From Limonium bicolor (Eukaryota > Streptophyta > Magnoliopsida > Caryophyllales > Plumbaginaceae), in the NCBI GenBank assembly GCA_023374045.1, contig CM041782.1, positions 181,804,629 to 181,868,628 of the forward strand: a stretch of DNA of 64,000 bases, given 5' to 3'. The notes beneath the pieces were generated by a model. That model ran no database searches. It had not been told where the DNA came from and worked only from the letters and a program-made list of their open reading frames with translations. The position numbers and the translations under genes were made by a program. Shown piece after piece: positions 10,771 to 23,114 of the stretch. Each line of letters starts with the position of its first letter. Within the stretch, counting starts at the first letter, position 1.

Positions 10771-13700
10771 GACTGGAAATACCGAGTTAGAAATTAAAGA
10801 TTTAGGGCTAAGGGCTGAGTGATAGCATTAGAGATACGCTAGTTACAAACTCCCGGTGAGTACCGGATACCTACAATATTAGACCCGCCCTCCACATCCC
10901 CCATAATATAACTCGGGAAAGGAACGCAAGAGAGAGGGAAGGACCTCTCTTACTCGGGAAAGCCCGATCTGGCAGTTGTGAAATAATCCTACGGGAGACA
11001 AGAACCTGTCACGGTAGATTCCAAGAACCGGAATCCCGGAGACGGTTCCAGTTGAACAACAAAACCTGCACTTAATAGCGGAAGATTGACAATCCTAACC
11101 ATAACGAGACTGAAATTTGCAGCAGCATGGGGCGACATGATTAGCAGTCGCGAGGACCTGGCTGGTCAAGCAGCAGCAGAAAGAGAAGCACTGAGCGTAC
11201 AACGAAGCAGATAAAAAGCGGTAACAAAACCTGAGACACGAGCCTACGGGACCGCAAACGTTAAATAATACCGCCAATGGCATACTAACTGACTAAGGAC
11301 ATAGTCGGGAGCTGTTAACTCCAAAACATTAACGCCAAGAGGTTACAATACCTGGCCGACATAGCTCAAACAGCTACGAGAACATTCACGAGATGTATTT
11401 CGACTGAACTACGAAAGTAGTGCCTAAACAAGTTAAGCCTCGGTAACCACAGTAAACGTGTGAGAACGAGCAACAAGGGAAAACGCAGAATATGTAAATA
11501 AGGGTCTCCGAGGTTGGAGAAGAACCCTAACCAACAACAGTCGTGTCAAAATCAATGAGTAGTGACTCAACATATCGCTAACTAGATTATGGGATCAAGG
11601 GTAGAGACAACGAGACTACCGAATACGCATGGGAACCACACCATAACTGCTATAAGTTTACCCAAAAACCACCAGTCCCACGCACTTGCCACGACAAATG
11701 TAGTAATAACAAGACTACTCAGAGAAACTGTTAACAAGCAACGGGCACTTAGTGAAGTACCAAGATAGCGAAGGAAGCAACTATAGGATCATGAATCATA
11801 GCAACCTTAAAACGGAACCTTGGAAGGGTCCAACGGCCTGACCGTTGAATCAAAGAACACACCGGTCAGCGAGAAGCTAGACTTGGTCCGAACCATCTGA
11901 CATTAAATGTCATGAAGATTTCTATTTTAAACTCAAACCTCTCTTTCAAAACCAAATTTCCTTTTTAAGACCCAAAATATTTCTTCAAAACCTAGATTTT
12001 TAAAACCAAACCATCAGATATACAATAAGATACCATAGGACGATATAAGAGGAGTCGACAACAAAATACTTCAACTAGGCATGTGACGCACACTACGAGT
12101 GTACAAACTGAGATGTGGGACGACCGCACTCCGATAAGAGCTTGTGGGCCTGACTGACCTACTTATAGGATGGTTGGGTAAGTAGTAATGTATCAGTAAG
12201 GTACCCCACATATGTATACGAGTGGTGTACAGGACACGGGAAGTAGTTGACTCCATTCTACGGACCGTAAGTAAGTTCAAACCAAACGGTTGGACACTTC
12301 AAACGATCAAAGAGAAGGAACTCAGTTAAGTTAATGAGTATAAAGGAACTCAGAGAATCCATCTGAAGATAGGAACGAGGATTAGGAAGTGCAAAGAGCA
12401 TAGAATAGTAAGTATAGATAGTGTATGTCTCAAAGATATCAAAACAAAAGTATGATAGCTGGAGGAAACCCAGCCCTAGACATAATAAGGCAAATGCCTA
12501 ATGTTCAAAAAACGGGACGGAGTTCCCAAGAGCAATCACAAAGATTACCAGGATGTATAATTCATCATTGGAGAAGGTGTTAAATCTAATCAAGAACACT
12601 AGGAGAATGCATCAATGGTCTACCCCACAATGGGAGACATTGCAACCTTAAACGGGAAGGTTTGGTATATAGTACCACAAGTGGTATATTGGCTGAACAC
12701 ACTCATACTTAGTAGCCAAATGTAATGACGTAACTTAATTATACCCAGGGGAAGTCCTTGAAGGATGTCTGAGTCAACAACGGTTCAGCTAAATGTCGTG
12801 ATAAGAGCACGAGAGCTAAAACGAACACTCGGTTAGAACACCAAAGGGATTTCACTTAACAGGAAATACCCTAAATCACTAAGAGGCACTGACTAACACC
12901 AGATTTCTTAGGGGGCCTCCCATGAACGGAAACGTAATACAATGACCTCACCATGGAGCCCAGTAATACCTCCAATCATATGATGGTATACAGAGAAGTA
13001 GAGACTTGTATAAACAGCCTGTAAAGAGCATAGCTCGAAGCAATGTGGCTTAAAAGCCATGAATCAACTACGTGGTGTAGATTTAAACGGTTGCAAAACC
13101 ACATTGAATAATAAGAACGATCGCCAAGAAGGGCACCAGTAAAGGAAGAGATATTATTGCATACACGAAGAGAGCAGCAAACGAACCACTTGATTTAAGT
13201 GTAGTGTAATGAGTAGCTTTGAATGTAGACTACCTTAGTATTACTGTCACGAGAGCGTCAGCCTAGTATACAGTTGTCAAGGTTTCAGTTACCTTTCTGC
13301 CCTCTATAGTAATAGTAATATTGGGACATAAAATCCCGCTATCGTGAAACCACCGGAGTGGTGTTAATTGGACCCTCCGGTAGAAGGTTTCACACCTACT
13401 GATATAATTATATTGAGGCTTGAGGATGATCATTGCCAAGGAACAATTTGAAAGAGCAAAGGGAAATTCTAAGAATAGTATGAATAAGGAAGCTTTGATA
13501 GCAGTGGTTGAAACCGAAAGAGTAGTTGGATTGAAGAGAACACTGAGCGTGTATAGTGAGAATTGTAGAAGGATAACGCTCAAGGAGCATAGAGAATTAA
13601 AGGGTAGTATACTCTGTAGTCAACTAAGAAAATGGTGAACCATTGTACGAATGGCAGAAGTACATAAGCAGAGACTAACATAGTAAACCTTGTCATGAGA

Positions 13701-16700
13701 CTTATGAGTGGAAATAAACCCCTCAACAAGAACTTTTACTTATCAAGAATAGAATACTCTCCTATTAGAGGACCGGACCAGGAAATCCTTGAAGTTCTTT
13801 GAAATACCCCGATGATGTACATAGAAAAGTAAAACTGCACAGCTAGACCTTATATCCAATGCCCATGACTTAGTAGGCAGTAAATGTCAAGAACAAGCAA
13901 TGTGAGTGTGTATCTTGACACATCAAATGACCAACGCTCAAAGGAGCTGGTGATCCAATAGACTACTTTATCCTTGGTCAACCAAGCTACCTGATAATGA
14001 TATCATAAGTGATAAAAGAACGTGAGGCGGACTAGCCCACACATGAACCCGAACCTGGAGTAAAACATATCCACATATAAAGGATAATAACATTGTGGTA
14101 TGCTACGGCAACCAACATACACACGAACATAGAAAACTTCCGGTGTGCTCACGTCACGAAGGGATTGAAAATAAAGCAAGGTTTTGTAGTGAACAGTTGA
14201 GGAGTTGCACCAACAATGGACAAAGACTAAAGGCAAGCTACTACCATAGCAGAGACTATGAAAACAGTGTTGTATGATGAATGAGAACAGGGTGCACAAC
14301 AAGCGACCACTATGACAATTTGGTTAGACAGTAATATGGGAAACAAAGCCATGAGTTGGACTCAGGGGAGTCGAGAAGCAGGAATTTGTACGTAGACTAG
14401 GCGTTAAGGCCTACAGTCTGAACTAGATAATAAGGATCACACAAGGAAACGCATTGTTCATTCCTAATGCAACTTCATAAGGAACTGAAAGTGTATACCT
14501 AGTGGATCAACTTGATAAGAGAAGTAATAACTTGGGGCAAGAGGACCCGATTGTTGAACAATTGACCGTACTAAATACGGAGGAATTGTAAACGCAACAG
14601 CGAACAAGGTGCAAGCCAGTTTAAGCATAAATCTAACTATAAACCGCGCGGCCTTTCGGCCAAAGATGCATGAGGAACATTGGACATGTCAACAATCACA
14701 ACCTGTGAATTCCACTGGAATAAAAGCCAAAACAAAATCATGAACGCTTTGAGGATCGATGCTTATGAAATGCAGTATAGTCCGACAAAAGAAAAGTGGT
14801 ATAACACTACATGAGTGAATAGCCAGAAACCAATGATCAGAGGAAGCACTACACAGTAGCTACTAGCTAGACTTCAACCGACATCAAGTCGAAAGAACTA
14901 AGTGAATAAACACAGAAGTATACAGCAATATGTACAATAGATTCCAGGAAACTAGAAAGAAAATCTATAATACAATAAGCTCGCGCACGGTAAGGGATAC
15001 CATGTGCCGGTTGAGAAACCGTATATCCCAAGATAACAAGGGATAAAAAGTAAATGTGTAATACATTAAGCGTAACGAAAAGGGTGAGTTAAGCTCTAAA
15101 GTTATCAGAGTCGTGCAGTAGAAGCTAGTGGGCCCTAGCTCAGAGGTTTAATATACCCAGTAAGTGTGGGAGAATGGATAATTATCAATGCCTTGAAGCC
15201 GGATAGGCTAGTATCGAACCGGTTATGAGTAAATAAACTCTAATGGGAATTCTTGGTGCAGGGACTAAACCGTTAGTATGGTTAAGACCCCTTGACCAGA
15301 ATACATTGTACAATAGACCGTATGGAAGCTAAAACGCTTCAGGATGCCCGAATTGAGTGAACCATTGTTAAATGATAACATATGGTAGATTACATGGGCG
15401 TAATCCCTTTTTAATGGGGGTAGGGCGAAAACCGCTTAGTGTATGTTTCACGTATTAATTATGTAAACTACAGTGTGCATAGCACAAACGAGAATTGATT
15501 TGATGATTGGTACTTATGTTAAATAAACATATGTATTCATTTATAGCGTGATTGTGGTCATTGTGCACGAGAGATGCGAATACCATAGGATAATTATACC
15601 TATCTTGTAACTCCAGTGTGAGAGTATAATTTAAAAAGGAGTAGAGGAACTCCTGGGGGAATGAGAATCCCTATAGTATATGTCTAATTGATGATAGACA
15701 TGGCATTGCGATGCATGAGTCGGTATGAAACCGATGTAGAACCTAGGGGGAATTAAGTCCCCTAGGTGATTGTTTGAGAAATTGAGAATGATTGGTGGAC
15801 GGAGCTCCCGAGTATGGTACCCTTAGAGAAATCATTTGAGATGATTGGAAGTAATTGATGAATTGAGTCCACAAGTATTGTATTCCTTGAGTAAGTTATT
15901 GGAAGTAAATTGAGATTGATTGGTAACCCAAATTCTAGGATTGGAGAGTAAAATTGAGGATGATTGATGGAATGAATTCCATCCTTTGGAGATGGATGGT
16001 TTGTGATTATGACTAGGAAAAGTAAAAAAGATAGAAAATGGAAATAATTGAATTATTGATTGTTTGAAACTGATGTGGGAAGTCGAACTTGATCCTGATC
16101 AGATCAAGGGAAACTAAACATAAAATGAGGTGTAAAGATAGTTCAACACTGATGTTGATCACATCAGAGTCGAATGATTCGTGAAAGCTCCCCTCAAGTA
16201 GTCACAAGTAATCACGCATAGAATAGATGTAATGAGTATAAATTGGAATTGGGAGTTGGTTGTGTTTTAAGAGGATTTTTAACTAGTGTTGGCAAAAAGG
16301 ATTTTCCTTCAGACTTGAGAAATTGTTTTAAACCTGTACCACCTAACCGAGGGCTGCGGTCCTTTATCTGATGACCGGGAAACAGTGGTAGTGTATCGTG
16401 TTATATTATTCCAAGGGCAGCGGGACGTAGAGAAGTCATGTGTCTAGATGACCTGAGTGCCTGCGGGATCGAAGTGTGTATTGCATTGATTTGAAATAGC
16501 ATTGCATTGTATGTATGTTGTATACATTTTGTTTGGCTCAATGTAAACCACCAGAGTGTTGGTTGTGGAATATTGGTTGTAACTGTGGAATTGTTGATGA
16601 TGAAGTTGAATGGTATGTTGATTTGGATTGAGATTGATGCTTGGATTGTGTTGAGAATGTGTCTGTGATGGAGGTGAATACTCTTGTGTGATAGAATTTT

Positions 16701-16796
16701 AATTTTGTAAGGTTTTGTGTGTATGATCTTTGACAATTGAGGGTCAATTGAACAAAGAAAACTAATTCACCAACTTTGAATAACTTTGAGGGCAAA
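10771..16796 (+). other. E1 internal domain, long and non-coding, related to that of E3
   Basis: About 6 kb without a convincing reading frame: the longest ORFs are about 60-106 codons, on both strands, with no retroelement motif. It nevertheless matches the E3 interior (reverse of 49081-54605) in the same order. Examples are the first 220 bases after the primer site, a block near 15391-15434, and two spaced palindromes at 16088-16108 and 16149-16167. A stretch at about 15780-16010 has loose repeats built on ATTGAG and GATTGATGG words. Conservation between two separate copies suggests the interior is replicated as part of the element; packaging or template signals are plausible. A heavily mutated pol cannot be excluded by eye. 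Confidence 0.65.
15391..15434 (+). other. Internal pol-end/polypurine-like relic in E1
   Basis: TACATGGGCGTAATCCC, a T run, then ATGGGGGTAGGGCGAAAACC. It resembles the arrangement at the true 3' end of the interior (a short pol-terminus-like coding sequence running into AAGGGGGGTAG), but lies 1.4 kb earlier. The same block occurs in E3 at 50271-50315 on the reverse strand with an uninterrupted run of Gs. Probably a second or ancestral polypurine tract; function inferred. Confidence 0.45.
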
Positions 16797-16816
16797 GTTC
16801 CTTAAGGGGGGTAGAT
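16797..16816 (+). other. E1 polypurine tract
   Basis: A purine run AAGGGGGG followed by TAGAT at 16804-16816, directly before the 3' LTR. The preceding bases (about 16776-16803) resemble the last codons of a gypsy pol (an Asn-Phe-Glu-type ending), a possible trace of the coding ancestor. E3 has the same tract at 49081-49095, reverse strand. Confidence 0.75.
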
Positions 16817-19286
16817 TAAAGTACCCCAAAATTTAAAACAGTGATTAATTAGGCTAATGAAGATTTTAGAAGCTTAATTATGCCTAAATAAACATGAGGG
16901 GACAGTTCTCGAAGAAAACGGACCCTTAAAACGGATTAAAAACACAAACTAACCTTAAAGCGTGTTTTTTGAGGAAGCCGGGAAAATGCGACTTTAAGCG
17001 GGTTAAATAGACCCGTAATAATTTTAGTCAACCAAATAGTCATTAATAAACATTAATGAAGTTCTAGAACCTATAAAATTAATTAAACGAGAAAATTCCG
17101 GAAAACGGCTCCCGGGAGTGAATAGTGCAAAAATTGGGAAATTGTGGGGTGTAAATGTAATAAAGCAGAAATTGACCCCCTCCCTTTGTAATATTGCAGC
17201 TGGTTCCTTAAATTGAAAAGGGGGCACATTTTTCCTTCCTCTCTTATTTCCTTCCTTATGTACTAAAAGACAAATAAATAAAGTAACAAAAAGTAAAGGA
17301 AATTCTATCTCCTCCCTTACCAGCTCTCTCTCACGTTTTCTCTACCCAGACACTCTTTCTTCGTCCTCTCTTTCCTGTAATGGCGATTTGAGAAAAGCCT
17401 CACAGCAGCTCACTTTCCTCTCATCTTTGAAAGCCTAAATCACCTCCAAATACTACAAAAACTATACCGTTGAAATCCCCTCGCTTTGGAGATCAGTTTC
17501 CACCTTTCAAAAATCGAAAATCTCAAACTTCATTTTCATGGGTGTAATCTTTTTTGGATCCTAAAGATGACCATTTGAAGCTCCACATTCTTCTTGATGT
17601 TCTAAGGTAAGAAAGGAACTCAAGCTCTTCTTTTTCCAGCTTTTCCCTTGCAAAATGAAAAACACACATGAACACCACTACTCCCCTTGTTCAGCCGGTT
17701 TTGGTATTCCACCTTGGGAGCTATAAGTGTTTTCTCACAAGTTAGGGCTTAATACCTAAGTTAGGAAATTTACTAGCTTGTGTGGGTGTGTGCCTTGTTA
17801 CATGGCTGTAGCTTGGCCTAATTAAAATCAAGAAAACAAGGAAACTAGAACAAAGAAGGAAATAGGAGCAAGAAAGGAGAAGGAGAAAAAGAAAAGAAGA
17901 ATCAAGAACTTAAGGTAAGGAGTTGCCTCTGTACAGATTTTAATGTTGGTGTATGTATAAGTACATTGCTTTGCAATGGTTAGACCACTGTAACAGTAGG
18001 AAATAAATGGGGTATATTAATGTTGACTGTATTGGTAATTTCAAGCTTTTGACTCAAGTAAATAAAATACTAAGTGTGAGTATTAAGTGTGTAGTAAGTA
18101 TTTAGAATTTTGTGTGAATAATGTATATATTGAGCAGGGATGTAAACTATGTTGAGTGAGCAAATTAATGTGGTGAGAATACTTAGAAATGTAGGGAAAC
18201 TCTGTCAAATTTTGGTTAGGAATTTAGGGAGTTGAGTGTTGTTTGAAAGGAAAGAACATGGATATGTGCAGAGAAGAAAATGTGGGATTATCACCTTGGT
18301 TAGTGTTAGGAGAAAGAGGTGTAGTTGAGTAGAACTAGCAATGGAGTAATGTAAGTTGTTTAACTAAGTTGTGCAAGATGAAGAACCATTTAGCTAAGTG
18401 GGAAGAAGAATGGAAAAATCTGTAGCAGCAGTTTAGGAAGAAAACCTGTAACAGAAGAAAAATTAGCAGTGGGAAAATATGTAAGTTAACAGAGGTTGAC
18501 AGATTAGTATAGAGATTGGATTAGGTTAGTTTTAAGTGCCTAATCAGTGTCTAACATGCTCCGATATATGTAGGAAGATTGGGGAAGAAGTTGGTAGAAG
18601 TTTGGAATTGAAAGAGAATAAAAAACAAGTATATAAGGCATTACTACACCTAGTCCGGGTTTACAAACCGGTACAGAAACCCGGACCAGGCTAAAATCAA
18701 GGCAGAACGTAATAACAATGGGATGGTCCGGGTTTACAAACCGGAACACATACCCAGACCACCCCTAAAATACACCCAAGAGCAACCCGACATTGTGGTC
18801 CGGGTTGGTAAACTAGTACACATACCCGGACCACTCATAAAACACACCCGAGAGTGACCAAAGATATTGGTCCGGGTTTGTAAACCCGGACACAAACCCG
18901 GACCAAACCCCTATGCATTTGGTAAACAAGTAGTATTGTGAGAACATGGGTAGGAGGTTAAACTCTTGATAAGTTTGTATAAGCTCATGAGGAGTATTGT
19001 ATTTGGATTTGTACCTTAGAAACTCGGTATCTCGGATTGTAAACTTAAGTACGGTTGAGTGGAGAATCATGTATATTTGTTTTGGACTTGGAGTTTGAAT
19101 TGTATTGTTTGTACTCGGTTATTCTGGTCCATCAGACCGATGTTGTATTGGTAGTAGGCCTTGTTAGTCACGTGGGTGACTAACGGCATTGTAGCACCCA
19201 TCGTTGTGTATGGATTGTCCGCTGCATTTGCATAGAAGTTGGGATGATTAGACGGTAATGATGGGATTAGCAGTCGGGGTGTTACA
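16817..19286 (+). repeat. E1 3' LTR, 2.5 kb, internally deleted
   Basis: Starts TAAAGTACCCC, so the terminal TG has mutated to TA, and ends GGGGTGTTACA. It is closely similar to the 5' LTR, but about 1.45 kb is missing exactly at the right edge of the last palindrome: CCCGGACC at about 18904 runs directly into the sequence that follows 10358 in the 5' LTR. The lost part includes the hairpin and acceptor block. It has four palindrome units against two in the 5' LTR. Confidence 0.85.
18651..18904. repeat. Palindrome array in E1 3' LTR: four units, core GGTCCGGG
   Basis: Units at 18651-18687, 18724-18760, 18797-18832 and 18869-18904, with a very regular period of 72-73 bp. The last two correspond to the two units of the 5' LTR. 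The fourth is nearly perfect (GGTCCGGGTTTGTAAAC...CCCGGACC). Confidence 0.9.
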
Positions 19287-19291
19287 AGGGT

Positions 19292-19459
19292 TGACGACTT
19301 TAGGGGTAATGTCGAAACTGTCCCGGGAGTTCGTTTGTGGGGCAAGGGAGGTTGAGTGAATTTCGTGTGTGTAAATTCTTAATCGAAATGTGTTTTTCAG
19401 TTTAAGTTTATCTCGTGTCCATTCCTAAACTATCAAGTTCAAATCAAGTCATAGATACA
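19292..19459 (+). mobile_element. SIRE-type copia 3' LTR, right part
   Basis: This is the continuation of the LTR cut at 4118: removing S1, E1 and their duplicated bases joins GTCAGGAG-AGAGG to GTTGACGAC without loss. It probably ends ATAGATACA near 19459. The right boundary is uncertain because the element's own site duplication cannot be seen. Confidence 0.55.
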
Positions 19460-19522
19460 TCCACGACAGGTCGGGGACGCATCGGGTGCACTAACTAGTT
19501 TCATCTGGGACAATTTTGGGGT

Positions 19523-19702
19523 GGTCCGGGTTTGTGTCCGGGGTTACAAACCCGAACCAAACCTGGAATGAACTTTCTGCCGCATTTTTACTATGGTCCT
19601 GCTTTGTGTACCGGAATGTAAACCCGGACCAAACCTGGAAATATGTTTCCTCCTTGTTTTTAGGGTGGTCTGGCTATATGTACCGATTTACAAAACCGGA
19701 CC
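19523..19702. repeat. Palindrome array, three units, core GGTCCGGG, in the reverse LTR
   Basis: Units at 19523-19558, 19595-19630 and 19667-19702, with an exact 72-bp period. All are partly degraded (GGTCCTGC, GGTCTGGC) but keep the ends GGTC...GGACC or GAACC. Confidence 0.85.
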
Positions 19703-20884
19703 AGCCTTGTTATACACCATTTTGCAGTTTTTCAACCTTTATTCAACCCCTATTTCATACCCAATCCTTTGCTAATCTTTCCACATGTAATCTAGCATGT
19801 TTTACACTAATTTGACACTCCAAACCTCCTTAATTCATTCATTAAACTCATCACCCATTTCTTGGTTTCCTTACACCATTTTTCCACTCTTAATTCTCCT
19901 AAACCTCTTTGCTACAGATTTTTCTCTTCCTCTCTTCACTAACCCAATGGTTCTTTCATTGCATTATTTCCATCCCAAGTCTTACCCCACTACATAACCT
20001 CTCTTCTAATCCAACCAAGGGTGATTAACTACTCATACTAACTCTAAAACACACCTAGCTATCCTAGGTTCTTTCTCCTCATAAAATACTCTTAATTCAT
20101 CTAGTTTCTACCCAAATTTTGACAGAGTTTCCTTACAATTATAACATTCCCAAAGCATTATTTTCATTCACCTAAACATACTCAACTAGCAATATCCACT
20201 AGGGATACTAACAACACATAATTTCCTGCACAATCTCAACAATAATCCTAATGTGCATAAGTCTTAAATACTTGGCTCTAAGGCCCTTAAACATTAATAT
20301 ACACAATACCAAACTGCCTACATTACTTGGTTACCATTGTAGTAGCTTGTACAATACTAAAGCAATGTAGTTTTTCTCATACTACAAGCATTCAAAATCT
20401 GTTTCATAAGCCATACAAAATCAGCTCAAAGGTAAGTTCATTCACCTTGTGATTTCTAGTTTTCCATTCCTCCTTTCCTTCTCCTTTTTTCTTGCTCCTT
20501 GTTTCTTGTTTACAATTTGGCCAAGCTACAGCCCATGCTCAAAGTATACACACACACTAAATACAAAAACTCATGAATTAACCCTAAAATTCAAGAGGAG
20601 GTTTAAGGTTCCTAAATTAGAAATGACCTTCTAATCCCTAAATGAAGTGTTTGCCTGGCACAACAACAAGATTCCAGCTCTTCTCAGTTGCCAAAATCGG
20701 CTGGAACAAGAAGCACAAAAGGGCTCAAGAGCTGGAAAATTCGTTTGTCAAAATAAGGCTAGGAAAGAAGGGATTTTTTAACTTCTTTATACCTTAAAAC
20801 CACCAAGGAATGGTGTGGCTCAAATTGGACTACTTCAAGCTACAAATGGTGCCACAAACATGGATATGAACTTCACCGTTTTCA

Positions 20885-21144
20885 GATTTTGAAGGATGGG
20901 AAATAATCCCCAAGGTGGGAGGAGTTCAACGGTACAATTTTTGTAGAATTTGGACTTGATTTGTGCCTTGGAGATGAAGAAGAAGAGGGGGCTGAGTGGA
21001 GGGAGTTAAAATCGGATTTTGAAGGATGGGAAATAATCCCCAAGGTGGGAGGAGTTCAACGGTACAATTTTTGTAGAATTTGGACTTGATTTGTGCCTTG
21101 GAGATGAAGAAGAAGAGGGGGCTGAGTGGAGGGAGTTAAAATCG
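20885..21144. repeat. Exact 130-bp tandem duplication
   Basis: 20885-21014 and 21015-21144 appear identical base for base, from GATTTTGAAGG to GTTAAAATCG. It lies in the reverse LTR fragment. Perfect identity in an otherwise decayed LTR means either a recent duplication or an assembly error. Confidence 0.9.
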
Positions 21145-21699
21145 CCATTACTGGCTAGAGGTGGAAGAAGGAGTTCTGGTGGGAGAGGGGTAAACCGTGA
21201 GAGAAGAGAAAGATGGGGAGGAGAGAGACTCCAACCCACTTTTATTACTTTTTGCTTTACAAATTTTGTCTTCTAGTGCATAAGAGAGTTAAAAGAGGGG
21301 GAGAGATGAATAAAAACGTGGAACACACTTAAAAGAAGGGAGCCAGCTTTTTATTTACAAAGGGAGAGGGGTATTTTGCTCTTATTACAATTAACGCCCC
21401 AAAAGTTCTCGTTTTTACACTATTTAGTAACCGGAGCCCGTAGTCTGGAATTTTCTAGTTTAATTAATTTTAATGGCTCTAGACCTTCACTAATGTTTAA
21501 TTATAGACATTTAATTGACTATAATTTTTACAAGTTTATTAAATCCACTTAAAGTCACATTTTCCCGGTTTCCTCGAAAAACGTGCTTTAAGATTCGTTT
21601 AAGTTTTTAACCCATTTTATGGATCCATTTCTTCGGGAATTGTTCCCACATGTTCATTTAAGCATAATTAAGCTTCTAAAAATTGTTCGGGGTATTTCA

Positions 21700-22733
21700 T
21701 GACTCGATTGATACGACTCTCTATCCATTCTTTGAAAGGATCAGAAGAGCAAAACTGCCCCCTCACTTTGTTGCGCCTACGGTCTAAAAGTATGACGGAA
21801 CAGGGGACCTCGCGCAACACATCAAGAAATTTATGTTCGCAATGAACACGCAAGGAATCTGTTCCCTTGCCCATTGCAACTTATTCTCGGGTACTCTATC
21901 TAAGAGAGCATTAAGCTGGATCTCGACCAGGCCTCCGCAGTCAATATCAAGTTTTAAGCAATTGACTGAAGAATTTCAACAATACTTCGCTGCAAGCAAA
22001 AAGGTCAAAGGAAATAATTGAGTTGATGGATCTAAAGCGGCAGAAAGGGGAAACGGTGAAGGAATTTAGTGAAAGCTTTCACAAGCAAGTAGCTGAAATC
22101 GATGATGTAGATGAGAAGATTCTGATCAAGGCCTTTGGAAATGGATTAGCACATCCTCGGTTCGCCGGAAAAATCACAACTAAGGCACCTAAAACCCATG
22201 GAGAATTGGATGAGATGATCCACGACTTTTTAAAATCCGAGATAGCAGAAAACAAAGCTAAGGAGTTAGCAAACAGTTTCATTGGTTGCCAGTGACAAAA
22301 AAGGAAATCAAGGTGGGAATAGTTCATCTGGGAACTCGTCTGGAGGAGGATCAAGATGCAAACCTTACTACAAGGCCACTGTTATCTCTTCTTCCCAAGG
22401 GCCACAATATCAGAACTTGAGAGTCACAGTCCACCAAAGAAGCCCCGGTCGGGAGAAGTTCTGGTAGCCTTCTGTGAATACTACGACAATCGGAGTCACA
22501 GAACCGTCAACTGTGCTACCTTAGCCAAGGAGCTTAGAATAATAGAAGAAGGCAAGAAGAATAAGGGAAAGCAACCGGCCAGACAACAGAAGCAATACAA
22601 CAATCAAAACTCCTCCCAATACAACAATCAACACTCCTCCCGGGCCCGACAAGAAGAAGAAATCCACCCTGAACTTGATCATAGCAAATTGTTCGGTATG
22701 ATTACAGGGAATGCATTTAACAATGGAGAATAG
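21700..22733 (+). pseudogene. Ty3/gypsy gag fragment (Tat-like), broken
   Basis: Starting at the LTR junction, one frame reads a Gag core: PFFERIRRAKLPPHF, an in-frame TAA just before YDGTGDLAQHIKKF (from 21791), then GTLSKRALSWISTRPPQSI and SFKQLTEEFQQYF. A frameshift near 22020 moves the sense to the frame of 22023 (LKRQKGETVKEFSESFHKQV), which is the retrotransposon Gag family. A TGA at 22293-22295 interrupts it; beyond, CEYYDNRSHRTVNC is a degenerate zinc-knuckle-like motif (Tat-lineage relatives read C-x2-H...H...C, here a Tyr replaces the first His). Gag would form the virus-like particle. The N-terminus was removed at 21699. Gag is secure; the Tat/Ogre lineage is inferred. Confidence 0.85.
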
Positions 22734-22779
22734 ACTTACTTAATGAGATTCCGGGAAAAAGAATGACAACATTCTCTTG

Positions 22780-23105
22780 AAGCACATACGAGATGCCTGG
22801 GATAGACCCTGGCATTATCCAGCATGATCTACGGGTAGATCCAAGGCACCCGGCCATTCGGCAGAGAAAGGGTAATATGAGAAGAAAAAGTTCTAACAGC
22901 TCACACTGAGGTCCAGAAACTGCTCAAAGCCGAATTCATCAGGGAGGTATCTTATCCCAAATGGCTAGCCAATGTAGTAATGGTCAAAAAGTCGAATAGG
23001 AAATGGAGAATGTGTGTAGACTTCACAGATTTGAATAAGACATGTCCAAAAGACTTTTACCCTCTACCATCAATAGACAGGCTGGTTGTCTCGACCGCCT
23101 TTCAC
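22780..23105 (+). pseudogene. Ty3/gypsy reverse transcriptase N-terminal fragment
   Basis: MPGIDPGIIQHDL (from 22793) is the conserved segment upstream of gypsy RT. After a frameshift near 22875 come EVQKLLKAEFIREVSYPKWL, ANVVMVKKSNRKWRMCVDF and TDLNKTCPKDFYPLPSIDRL, the start of the RT domain. Homology stops near 23100, before the catalytic YVDD region, so no active RT can be made. Gag and this fragment are almost adjacent, so protease and linker were deleted around 22735. The VKKxNxKWRMCVDFTDLNK signature is of the Tat/Athila group. Confidence 0.88.
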
Positions 23106-23114
23106 TACGTCCCC

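Larger units (their letters stand above)
7030..19286 (+). mobile_element. Element E1: complete non-autonomous LTR element, 12.3 kb, site duplication AGGGT
   Basis: Two LTRs (7030-10737 and 16817-19286) flank 6.1 kb. The 5-bp direct repeat AGGGT is present at 7025-7029 and 19287-19291. A 12-base match to the initiator-Met tRNA primer site follows the 5' LTR and a polypurine tract precedes the 3' LTR, so the signals for reverse transcription are in place. No gag, protease, integrase or RT can be read in the internal region in any frame. Very long LTRs plus a long non-coding interior fit the LARD class of non-autonomous elements. LTR ends and primer site resemble Tekay/Del-type chromoviruses, a possible source of helper proteins. 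It inserted into the site duplication of S1. Confidence 0.85.
19460..21699 (-). mobile_element. Truncated reverse LTR (GGTCCGGG family)
   Basis: The right edge GGGGTATTTCA at 21689-21699 is the reverse complement of the conserved LTR start TGAAATACCCC. Leftward come the same landmarks as in other LTRs of the group and a palindrome array at 19523-19702. The LTR's 3' end (TGTAACACCCC on this strand) is absent, so about 1.5 kb or more has been lost at the left. It contains an exact 130-bp tandem duplication. The first 50 bases (19460-19510) may belong to something else: TCCACGACAGGTCGGGGAC at 19460-19478 is identical to 2791-2809 in the copia accessory ORF. Confidence 0.7.
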
